The notes under the pieces: generated by a model
Seen by the model: only the letters and a program-made list of their open reading frames with translations
The model's database searches: none
What the model was told of the DNA's origin: nothing
Source: Umbelopsis ramanniana AG
Taxonomy: Eukaryota; Mucoromycota; Umbelopsidomycetes; Umbelopsidales; Umbelopsidaceae
Reading direction: 5' to 3'
Length of the DNA stretch: 64,000 bases
Assembly: GCF_025399195.1 (NCBI RefSeq)
Contig: NW_026252099.1
Span: forward strand, 1 to 64,000
Position numbers and translations under genes: made by a program
Shown: positions 1 through 9,792 of the stretch, piece after piece
Layout of the letters: each line of letters begins with the position of its first letter
Numbering within the stretch: the first letter of the stretch is position 1

Positions 1-160
1 AAAAAAAAAAAAGTGTGGCCGTGAAGTTCTCCCGAAATGGATTGGCGCTCAGTTGCTATCATATCTTTAGGCTAAAAACGTACAAGAAACAGCCGATTTG
101 AAGACGACCAAGGCGCATATACCCACGACATTGACCAAACTACGAGAACGTGGAAGCACA

Positions 161-412
161 ATGACTTCCACGAGCAACGAAAGCGAAGGGAGTACGGTCG
201 TTAGTATCTGTGATTACAAGACGACGGACGATTATGCCAACAATAAAGGCAAAACAACGTATGGATCAGCGGATTTGGAACTCGGTGAAGATATCGCTTT
301 ACAAGCATTACGGATGGAGACCACAAGACAAGCTTTTGTGCGGATTGTAGTCTACTCAACCACCTTCAGTTTTTTACTCGCTACCTTACTGTTGATTACA
401 TACGTTATATAG
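161..412 (+). CDS. small tail-anchored membrane protein, unknown function
   Basis: An open frame of 83 codons begins at the first in-frame ATG (161); the frame is open a little upstream but only through a TTG. The product is Ser/Thr/Asp/Glu-rich and hydrophilic for about 55 residues. It ends in one hydrophobic segment (around FSFLLATLLLITYVI) that runs to the stop, as in tail-anchored proteins with a cytosolic N-terminus. No family is recognised. It lies upstream of RPC31 on the same strand, with about 190 bp between them. It could also be the last exon of a longer gene that starts beyond the window edge, because only 160 bp of upstream sequence is visible. Confidence 0.45.
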   Translation: MTSTSNESEGSTVVSICDYKTTDDYANNKGKTTYGSADLELGEDIALQALRMETTRQAFVRIVVYSTTFSFLLATLLLITYVI

Positions 413-598
413 ATGTGATGAACCAAAAGTTAAACGATGACATAAAACTATATTTTTGGATTTCCTGGTATTTCTTTGGGCTTAAGCGTTCCAGTGGCCA
501 AAAGTATCAGACGGGCCAAGCTAAGCCACACAATATAAGTGAGACTGCTTTTCATAGAAGCAGAATCACACCTTTACCCTCTTTGTTCAAGCTACAAT

Positions 599-1646
599 AT
601 GTCCCGAGGAGGCCGTGGAGGAGGAAGAGGTGGTGGTCGTGGTGGTGGTAACCCTGCGATGGCCATGATGCCATTTGAATTGATGGGCGATCTCGGATCC
701 GGTGGTTTATTCAATGTTCAAACCGACCTGTTTCCCGTAAGTATACTTGGACATAACTTTTTTTTTTATATATTAGTCGCGCGTAGGGATGCATTACGAC
801 GTTCTTAATGCTGATGATCTCACCATAGGAACGAGAAATTGCATACCCAAGAGCTCCTACAACTCGAGAAAAAGAACAATTAGCAGCATCCAAGTCATAC
901 CGACAAGCTCTAAAGTCAAGTGCTTTCTATCTCAGACCTCCCCCTCCACCTAAAGGTGAGCCTACCCATTAGATATCATCTCAAAAATGAGGCTCATTCT
1001 CTAACCTGTTAATACGTTCAATAGATATCGAGCGCTATTCAGATCGATACAAAGCAAATCTTGACAAACCGCCGTCGTTGCAAATCATTTCATCCAGTAA
1101 GACCTTGATTGAACTGCACGTTGGCTGGCGACACAATGTAGTAACCCTCATTTCCTTGTGCAGATACCTCGTTTTTTCCGGACGAGCTACACAGTATTCT
1201 TGATCCAAAGAAGAAAGGTATATGGCTCAATCTTGTTCTCTGCACAGTTTATGACCAACGACGTGCTGCGGCTCTCAACACTTTATTAACTGATTTTCTA
1301 TTCTTTACAGTTAAAGCTCGCAAACAAACATACGATCAATCCAATGCATTGCGCGATTTGGACGCTCTCACTAACGAAGCAGAAAACGGCACCAAAGCTG
1401 GCGATGACGATGACGAAGATGAAGAGAAGGAAGGCCAAGGTTCTGGCGCGGAGGAAGAGGACTATGATGATGAAGAGGATCTGATTGACGATAATGACTA
1501 TGGACAAAACTACTTTGATAACGGCGAAGGAGATGACGTTGACGATGATGATGGTATGTGGAACAAATAACGTGCGTGATGTTGACACTCCTGTGAAGCT
1601 TTTATATTGATTTTTTCTTATAGAGGGCGGTGGCGACTTTTACTAA
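599..1646 (+). CDS. RPC31: DNA-directed RNA polymerase III subunit RPC31 (C31/RPC7 family)
   Basis: Six exons close in phase: 599-736, 829-955, 1025-1096, 1164-1217, 1311-1553 and 1624-1646, giving 218 aa. The start is an ATG opening a Gly/Arg-rich tail (MSRGGRGGGRGGG). Motifs shared with yeast Rpc31 follow in order: the DIERYSDRY block, the FFPDELHSILDPKKK block, and a long Asp/Glu C-terminus (ELL-free, about 70 residues) ending in EGGGDFY. Rpc31 belongs to the C82-C34-C31 subcomplex of RNA polymerase III, which acts in the nucleus in initiation at tRNA and 5S genes. The last exon codes for only seven residues plus the stop. The RGG-like start may add nucleic-acid contacts (inference). Confidence 0.9.
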
Positions 1647-1913
1647 GGATTATATTCACACCACATCGTTTATTTCATTTTTTATCGCATTTCACACTCA
1701 AAAGAATAACAAGCATTTCCCATCAACATCCAATCTTGCTAATCACTACTGTTTTTCTTTTCCCTTTTTTATCACACTATGCATGCGTTGCTGACCAAAT
1801 GTTCACCAATCGAACACTATCTGTAAATTTAGAATAAAGGAAGTAAAAATATAGAAAACAATCGAAAAAGGCATCGGGGAGAAAAAAGGGTTGTTGAAGC
1901 TAATAATGTACAT

Positions 1914-4443
1914 CTACTGTTTTTTCTTATCATTGGCTTCAAGAGCCTCAGCGGCACGATCGATACGTTTGAACTGCCAAGTCCAAGCAGCGTTGTAAAG
2001 GAAAGGTCGTAGATCAAATCGGTTATCGTCGGGACTGTAACTTTCAGCATGATACGATGGCGTCAGAGTAGTGAGCTTGTGACGATTAATGGAGTAGTAG
2101 AAGAAGAAACGCTTGACCTTGGCCGCCACCTCAGTGGGAGTGAGTGTACCGCCCCATTCGTGCACCAGCTTTGAAAACATGGAGAAAGGTCCACATTGAC
2201 TGACTTTGCGCAAGCGTCCAAATATTGAAAGTTCGTTGTAGGTCATTCCCATGTCTACCTCATCGGACTGGACATAGTCAGCAGTAATGGGCTCAAGCTC
2301 AGCGGTAGGAGTAGCATTCAAGAAGTCAGCCAGAATGGGCATCTCGAACGCTGTCTCAGCATAGGCAATGAATCGCTTGAGATCAGTTTTACTGATGGCG
2401 CCAATAGGATTGATATCAGCACTGCTACAGTCGTACTTTGTCAAATAGCCTCTTAAACTTTCATCCACATTGGCACTGCCAAGAACGAGCAAGCTACCAG
2501 GCTTGTCGCGGCACCAAGGAAGCAGCTGGGCAAATAGATAGGCAAGGACCATGCGAAGACGAGCTTGAATATTCTGTAGAGCCAAGTTCTCGGTTTGTGA
2601 TCCACCATGTACCTTATACTTTGGCGTTTTACCGGTGATATAGGAGAACAAGGTATGAATGGAACTGACCACAGCATCCATGTTCAGGTCAGTATGGTAA
2701 CTCCCGATGACCTCTGCAAGCTTTTTAGCTCTGTCTCGTGTCTCCTGGCTGGAGTTTTCAGTACCCATATAGCAAGTATGGAACAAATGGTGAGCAAACT
2801 CTCTAGGATCCTTTGGTATGTAGTCTTCGCCTTGATTAGCAATACGACGGGCGTCCAAAATGACTTGCTGGTTACCTTCTTCGGCTGCACTCACTACAAG
2901 TCGACACATGGAAGCAACAATAGTGGCAGTTGCACAGCTGTCAATACCACCACTAAGGGGTAAGAAGAAGCCGCCGGTCTTAGATCGTCGAAGATAATCC
3001 CACATCCAGCATGCTGGTCCCAGAGCAATTTCTTCTTCTGGGGTGTGGTAGGTGGGTGGTCGAGGAGCATCTGGAGAAACACGAATATCAGCATCCAAGC
3101 TTGGTTGAGACAAGGCAATGTCGGCTTCAATGCGGGTATAAGCCTCAGACTTGCTGGCTTGAATTCCTCTGCTAGCTGTACGCGCGCGGAAAGCCCTGAC
3201 ATCTTCAATGTCAATGGTAGCAGTTACGACTTCCTATTGGAAAAAATAGGCTGGCATAAAAATTATGCCCAGTATCGTTTCAGTTGAATACTACATGTAC
3301 ATACCACATCCCGCAACGAGAACTGGGATCCTTGAGCTACAATTTGACCGTTCACAGCAATCAGGGCGCAGCCATCGTAATACAATCTGTCACCATCACA
3401 ACCTTGTTGATTTGCATATAAGTATACACCGCCAAGTTTTTGAGTGGCTTCTTTGATGAGGTCAATTCTCGTGTTCAACTTGCGTAGTTCGTGATGACTG
3501 CCGCTGGAGTTTGTAAAGATTTCAACGCCATCCAGACCCATACCAATGTGTGGGCTATATAGCATTCATTCATGGTCAGTCTGAGGCGTAGTAATCGTAA
3601 GATAAAATTACTGGGCCTACCTTTGTGGTGTAAATAGCTCTTCGCATGTTTCACAACCAATACAAGTATCCTTAGCGCTGATGACAGCATCACCAAAAGG
3701 AACAGTTTTCTGACCAGTGATTTCCTGTATCATGCGAGGAAGGTAGTACTCCTCTACTTGCCTTTCCTTCACCCATGGGGTGAAATAACGCAATTCTCTG
3801 TAGTTTCCATCGTTAGCGAGGAACATCTTGGGGCGGATCAGAAGAATTTTACGATTGAGTACTACAATACGACAATTGTATTTTACAGTCTTGTGCATGA
3901 CTGGCCTTATCGTCGAAATTTGTCATACTGTTAGCAGCTGTTGTTCCCGCCATGCGTTTAAATCGATTACTTACATGCCGATATCCAGCAAGATATCATC
4001 CGTTTCAGGAGAGCTCAAAATGGATGCAATCATTTCCCATGAGTGCAAATATGTATCACCTGTGGGGGAAGGCAAAGTATAAATGGTTTACGAAAAAATC
4101 GGGTTTAAATTGTATCCTGTAATGATAATTTACCTTCAAGAAAGTGATCAAAGCATCCATAGCCACTGCAACAGGGACAATGCGTAAATACATATTGATA
4201 ATATGAATTGGTACAGATTGTCTCGCTCACGTTATTTCGAGTTCAGGGCCTACACGTAAGGTGGCACCTCGTTCTTTGGCAATACGAATACTACTTAAGA
4301 TTCGTTCTAGATTTCCCGAGAAGTCGAGAGCCCACTGGTTCAGCGAGCATGTTGCTACTGTAATGCTTTAAATGGTGATGAGCTTCCATTAATAGTATAA
4401 TACCAGCTGTGGGCTTAACTACCAGCACTTACAGATGACCCAT
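1914..4443 (-). CDS. QNS1: glutamine-dependent NAD+ synthetase
   Basis: The enzyme makes NAD+ from deamido-NAD+, ATP and glutamine. An N-terminal nitrilase-type amidase domain feeds ammonia to a C-terminal ATP-pyrophosphatase domain. The N-terminus reads [19 protein letters not shown], then [17 protein letters not shown]. The amidase cysteine lies in [14 protein letters not shown]. The synthetase P-loop is [12 protein letters not shown], and the C-terminal exon (3113-1914) is intact. The first coding exon has only 11 nt (4443-4433); its intron ends at 4366, so exon 2 begins at 4365 in the right phase. Later junctions seen include 4231 (donor), 3305 (donor) and 3233 (exon start). The gene is head-to-head with the ankyrin gene, with 129 bp between start codons. 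Confidence 0.93.
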
Positions 4444-4572
4444 GACGGGGTAAAGGCGAATGACCGCGGTTTCACTGTTCCCGCTTCACTGACAGGCAGT
4501 CCAATTCAAAGCCACCAGATTTTTTTAAAGGGCCCATTTCGGCAAAAAAAAAGTTCGATTCAAAGATCTACC

Positions 4573-5237
4573 ATGTCACAGCCTACAGCCGATACCATTG
4601 ACGACATTCTGTACTGTGCACGATACGGTGAATTCGATGAACTGAAGAATGCCAACTTTCCTGCAGAATTCTTCGCCGCTGCTGACGAGACCGGCAACAC
4701 GGGATTGCACATGGCCTGCGCCAATGGTCACTTGGGTAAGAAATACTCCCAACATACTAGCCGGACTAGGAAAAACAACCGTTCGATTGATTAACTTGTT
4801 TACGGTTGGGATCGAAAATAGATATCGTCAAGTATGTAGTGGAGAAACTTGCTAGTCTCGATAATGTCACACAGTACATCAACAGTCAAAATGAACAAGG
4901 AAATACGCCGCTGCACTGGGCGGCGCTTAATGGTCATTTAGAGATCGTGCAGTTGTTGGTTAGCTCCTATGGAGCAGATATGAAGGTAAGCAATACCAAT
5001 ACTGACGATCAACAACCGGGATTTGTAGAAAGTTTATACCGGATTGGCCTTTAGATCAAAAACAAAGCTGGAAGATCTCCCATCTATGAGGCACAAGCAT
5101 ATAATCATGAAAAGGTTGCGGAATTTTTCCTTTCTACTATGGTTGAGGATGCAGAGGGAGACACTAGTGAAGACGTTCAAGATGTTGTAGAGCAAGGGCC
5201 TTCGTCAGGCAGCGGAACATCCCAAGTTACTGCTTAA
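4573..5237 (+). CDS. small ankyrin-repeat protein
   Basis: Three exons (4573-4735, 4822-4985, 5055-5237) join in phase to 169 aa. The ATG at 4573 is used because the longer upstream frame runs across the opposite-strand NAD synthetase start. Ankyrin units are visible as GNTGLHMACANGHLDIVKYV, GNTPLHWAALNGHLEIVQLL and the more divergent GRSPIYEAQAYNHEKVAEFF. An acidic, Ser-rich tail follows. The size and layout resemble the small fungal ankyrin protein typified by yeast YCR051W, whose role is not established. It presumably works as a protein-binding adaptor. It is divergently paired with NAD synthetase and so probably shares its promoter. Confidence 0.88.
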
Positions 5238-5347
5238 TCGTTTACATTTCCTTTTCGGGACCAATGTTTTCGCGGCTGCCAATAAGGCAAGCTGACAACC
5301 TCAAGTTGTTTGTTATTGCAACCTTTTACATTTTCTCTCCTCTTTCA

Positions 5348-5357
5348 TATATAAAAA
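5348..5357 (+). promoter_or_regulatory. TATA box of the LIM-protein gene
   Basis: TATATAAAAA lies 44 bp upstream of the ATG at 5401, in a CT-rich stretch typical of fungal core promoters. The 5' UTR would be very short. Confidence 0.5.
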
Positions 5358-5400
5358 CCTCTTCTTCATCTTCATTAAACACAAAGCACGTTTCATCACC

Positions 5401-7402
5401 ATGGGTTATTGCAGTCGTTGTGGTGAAATCTCGTTTGGAGGAAAGTGCCGAAAGTGTGGCGGCCGCGCTGTCGGTGAGTATCGTCATGATGTGTTACTTC
5501 ATATCGCTCCGTCTTATTGATTCGTTTGCCTTCGTATTCAATAGCTTCCATCGCTAACGGTCTTGGCTCTGAAAGTCAAGGCTCCGTTGTTGACCGCTGG
5601 CAGTCACAGTAAGGCTCACGATAGCTTCTTCTTTTAGATTATGAGTGTAGTTGCTGATAACTCTGATTCTTTCAGGTACGCTTCCAGTATCCTCGGATCA
5701 CCAGAAGAAAAGCCTCAGAAAACAACCAGTACTCCAGCATTACTTAACCGTCAAGTGTCTAAAAGAGCGTCATACAGTGCTCGTTCTCCATCGCTCGCCG
5801 CCCGCCGTTGCTGCGCTAACTGTAGCAAACGCCTATATGTGGATACGCTTGCATTCGTTGAAGGCGATGCCACCCCTCAGCATTACTGCGCTGATTGCTA
5901 CAACCGCCTTTACCTTAAAGGGTCTTGTCGACAATGCTTCAAGAATGTTTTCCGCAAAGACGCTCACGTCGAGCATAACGGTAAATACTGGCACCACGCT
6001 TGCTTCAACTGCCAAGGTTGCCGAAAGGCGCTTGGCGATCAACCTATGGTCGATCTAGCTGGAAGACCTTGCTGTGAACCTTGCCTTATGGCTCAAGAAG
6101 GACAAAAACATGCCAAGACAGCTAGCGTCCACAGCGCACGTAATTTGCCCTCACCTGATCAAGTACCCCCTTCTTCCCCAACCTTGAGCCGATATGACTC
6201 GATATCTTCTTTATCTTCGTTTGCCTCTTCAAATGCCTCACCGTTCATGAGACCCCGTCTCGACACTCGACTCTTTGACTCGAACGATTCCAATATCATG
6301 ACCTCTCCCATTCATGAATCTCCACGAGATATCGTGTCCCGTGCTACAACCCCTGCATTGTCCCAGGCTTCTTCAGGCTCGGTTCGATCCATCGATAGTG
6401 TTGTTAGCAACGTCTCTTATCAGCCATTGGGAGGTGACAAGCCATCGCGTTACAACCGGCAACGAACCAATTCGATGCCTTCTCTAGCACAGGATATTCT
6501 TCATGGTCATCAGGATTCGGGAGAGAAGAAAGTTCCTCCCCCTAGCCTTCAGCGTCAACGCCGACAGTCTACTTACTTCGCTGATAAAGTGCAGCGCTGT
6601 CACGAATGTCATGATATTGCCAACGGCATTACAATCCGGTTGCCTAAAGCAGACGGATTTGAGATTTTCCATCAATCGTGTCTTCGTTGTGCTGGATGCA
6701 AAGACATTTTCACAGAATCGGATTACATAGCTGATGGAGATGCCATTTATCATCCACAGGTGAGTTCTCATAACCATGTAACGAGTAATTCTAAAAAATT
6801 TTAGGTACTAATTTGATTATCAATAGTGTCGATTGCCGGCTGTAGGTGGTGTTCGATGCGTTCAATGCTTCAAGGGAATAAGCGGAAAGTTCTTCAAGAA
6901 TAACGGCAAAGCATATCATCCGGAATGTTTTACTTGCACGTCTTGTGTTCATGTGTTGGATCCCGGTCGACCCTTCTACGAAATTAAGGGCGAGGCATTC
7001 TGTGAGCCATGTACTCAAAACCGAACCAACAGAATTCAGACAGCACCAGTTAGTCCCATAGAAGATATTGATGCGACCTCCAAAATTTTTGCAAAGCGCA
7101 CAAAAGCTCTTCCTCAGCTTGGCGGTACAAAGACATGTCCAAGATGCAGTAAAAGCGTAGGTTTTCTAGAGGAAACACCTGGACCTCGAGCTAGTCGATG
7201 GCATAAGAAATGTCTTACCTGTGGAGGATGCAAGAAGCAAATGGATTCTAGCGCCACCGTTCTAGAAGGTGACCGCGCAGAGTGGATACCGTTTTGTCGA
7301 GCATGTCGGGTAAGAATTATGGATTCTTTAACCCTACAGAGTAAAGTGAACTATCTGGCTAATTGATCATCTACACAGGGATTTGGCAGTGGTGGGCGAT
7401 AA
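5401..7402 (+). CDS. multi-LIM-domain protein with N-terminal zinc ribbon
   Basis: Five exons (5401-5473, 5545-5608, 5676-6759, 6827-7309, 7379-7402) give 575 aa with all phases closing. Residues 1-24 hold two CxxC knuckles (YCSRCG and CRKCGG). A partial LIM-like module (CCANCSKRLY to YCADCYNRLY) comes next, then a full LIM domain (CRQCFKNVF, WHHACFNCQGC, CCEPC). A Ser/Pro-rich linker of about 180 residues separates these from three more LIM domains, starting at CHECHD, CVQCFKG and CPRCSK. The protein ends RGFGSGGR. LIM domains are paired zinc fingers used for protein binding, often at actin or cell-polarity sites. No RhoGAP domain is present, so it is not a Lrg1 type. The last exon codes for only seven residues. 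Confidence 0.88.
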
Positions 7403-7863
7403 ATCTTGAAAGGTACCAATCATAGACAAGCAAAGAAAAAAAATTGGGCCAGACATGCACTCTTTCAAAAAATTCATACCACTTAGTACACATTATTTTA
7501 TGTATCGATAGCTTTTGTATCAGCCGTCGTTATCACCTCCTCAGTGTAAATCCTGTATATACAGTCTCTTTTCTTTTTAGTCTTACGAAATCAAAAATCA
7601 TTACACTTATTATTGGTAGCTCTCTCTCTAAACTTTACTTGGGAAAATTTGAGTGCTTTTGATTGGACTGACAAAAGGCAGAGATCGATGAGCGCAGTCA
7701 CTGAAAGGCTTTCGCTTCAGAAGCAACAAAAATTTTCCTGCAAAAAATTATCTTCTGTGTGTTTGCTTTGCTTTGACTTTATTCAGCTTCCAACCCGAGC
7801 GCGTCTCTTCCCCCATCGTCACCCTCCCAATCTTACCCGCGTGTCCCATCCTCCTTCTTCCTC
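7403..7863. other. intergenic: LIM 3' region and KH-gene promoter/5' UTR
   Basis: No coding signal. The first part is AT-rich 3' flank. The last 75 bp before the ATG at 7864 are strongly pyrimidine-rich with several CCC runs, continuing the theme seen in the 3' UTR of the KH gene. Confidence 0.5.
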
Positions 7864-9011
7864 ATGTCCGACATTCCCTCTCCTGACCAAGAACAATACC
7901 CCTCTCCCACCCTGCAAAACCAACAGCAGGATTCGGACCTTCTCACTTTGAGAGCCCTGGTTTCCACCAAGGAAGCCGGTGTTATCATTGGTAAAAGTAT
8001 GTAAAAATGATTTGAAGTTAAAATAGTCGAACTTCTATATTGACTTGATGAAACGCTTAATAGATGGCAAAAATGTTGCTGAGCTCAGGGACGCAACAGG
8101 TGTCAAGGCTGGCGTATCCAAAGTTGTCCAAGGCGTCCATGATCGAGTCTTGACTGTTGTCGGTTCTCTCAACAGCGTTGCCAAGGTGAGTTTACAAACA
8201 GAATAACCCGCCCGTTCGTTTCAGTCAATGTGTCCTGACCACTATTCAATGTTAGGCTTACGCCCTGATTGCCCAAACACTTCTCGATAACCCACTCTCC
8301 AGCCCTCCAGCCTCACCTACCGAGGTGAAGCAAGGAGGTGTAGCCTCGATCCGTTTGTTGATCTCGCATAATCTGATGGGAACTGTCATTGGCCGTCAAG
8401 GAGTCAAGATCAAGCACATTCAAGACATGTCCGGAGCGCGCATGATTGCATCCAAGGAGATGTTGCCTCAGTCAACTGAGCGTGTGGTCGAGGTGAAAGG
8501 TACTGTTGAAGCATTACAAATCGCTTTGACCGAAATTGGTCAGTGCTTGGTAGACGACAAGGAACGTGCGTTTGGAACCGTCCTTTACAACCCCACCAAG
8601 GCGACTCAATTCAGCAACGGTGACGGTCGACGTTCATCCATTACTCGTACTGGAAACGGATCCGACTTCAGCAATCCTTCCGGTGGTTCATCTGAGCGAC
8701 GTTTGTCAACTTCATCACAGACTTTGGTCAACGATCCCAACTTGAGAACTCAAAACATTGCTATCCCAAGCGATATGGTCGGTTGCATCATTGGCAAGGG
8801 TGGATCCAAAATTTCAGAGATCCGTAGACTGTCTGGTTCACGTATCAGCATTGCCAAGTTACCACACAATGAAGCCGGCGAGCGCATGTTCACCATTCAA
8901 GGCACTGCTCAAGCCAACGAACGTGCATTGTACCTCCTCTACGCACAACTTGAGTCTGAGAAAGAACGACGACTCAAGGCTGCTCAGGAAGATGAATTGG
9001 ACGCCAACTAA
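7864..9011 (+). CDS. triple KH-domain RNA-binding protein (PCBP/hnRNP K/HEK2 type)
   Basis: Exons 7864-7996, 8064-8185 and 8256-9011 join to 336 aa. Three KH domains each keep the GxxG RNA-binding loop: VIIGKNGKN, TVIGRQGVK and CIIGKGGSK. A Gln/Pro-rich leader of about 25 residues precedes KH1, and a Ser-rich linker of about 60 residues separates KH2 from KH3, the layout of poly(C)-binding proteins and of yeast Hek2/Pbp2. Such proteins bind C-rich single-stranded RNA and control mRNA stability, localisation and translation. The ATG opens MSDIPSPDQEQ and sits in a pyrimidine-rich leader. The C-terminal helix is charged (LESEKERRLKAAQEDELDAN). Confidence 0.92.
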
Positions 9012-9560
9012 AAAGCCTTGTCTCCACTCTCCTATATTCCCTCTCCACGATAAACTCTTTTTTTTTTCATTGAGGAAGGAACATCTCCCATCCCAACCAA
9101 CAACAACACCCCCAAAAAAAAAAATACAACAAAACAAAAATCATAAAAAATTAATACTTCCCTCTACCCCCCCTCCCTTTTGTCATGTTCTTTATGTCAA
9201 CCATATATTGTCGAAATAACCCACTCTTCTTCCTCGCCATCGCACAGTGTATTCTGATAACACTCGTTCTGTTTCTGTTTATTTCTTCCTCCATTTCCCA
9301 ACACTGCTTAAAAAACAAAAACAAAAACCCCCTCTGTCTACCCTAAAAAATCCTCCCTCCCTTTGCAATGACCAAATCATTCACATCGTTGCGTTTCGAC
9401 ATACAGTCTTGTTCCTTTTTCTTTTCCACTCCAAAATGTAAAGAAAACATAGCATTAAAACCGCACAGAAAGTATCTACGGGAAATCGACTGCTTCATAA
9501 CCAAATTCTTTGTATTTGTGCACTACAGTACATCTATCCTAAAATTGCAATTAATGGTGT
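9012..9560 (+). other. pyrimidine-rich 3' UTR of the KH gene
   Basis: About 550 nt after the stop codon contain no credible ORF. At least six C-rich tracts are visible, including near 9044-9056, 9085-9115, 9159-9178, 9289-9301, 9327-9341 and 9350-9363, separated by A-runs. CCC and UCCC runs are the classic ligands of PCBP/hnRNP K-type KH proteins, so autoregulation is possible. The exact polyadenylation site is not identifiable. Confidence 0.4.
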
Positions 9561-9792
9561 GAGGAACGTATATGTCGTTCTAACGATTGAGTTGTCATTT
9601 ACAGTTCTTTTATGTGTTACGCTTCATCTTATTTCCGTGTAGAAACCTTTCCGTTGCTCTGCAGTTGATAGTCGGTAAACACTGTGTTCTTATCGGTTCC
9701 GATACTGACCATGGTATTTCCGGGGATGAAGAGAGTCCGCAGTACTTTATTGCCTACACAGTGGAATGGTTAGATAGTGTATCGAAATGGAC

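Noticed and set aside
1-12. Poly-A run at the window start
   Set aside because: Too short and at an edge; likely a natural A-run or contig end, not a feature.
1298-1588. 96-codon minus-strand ORF of hydrophobic residues
   Set aside because: It is the mirror of the acidic tail of RPC31 (GA-rich codons read backwards give Phe/Leu/Ile/Val).
4435-4794. 119-codon ORF starting at 4435 as the ankyrin protein N-terminus
   Set aside because: Its first part is the NAD synthetase start read in the other direction; the ankyrin-like sequence begins at 4573.
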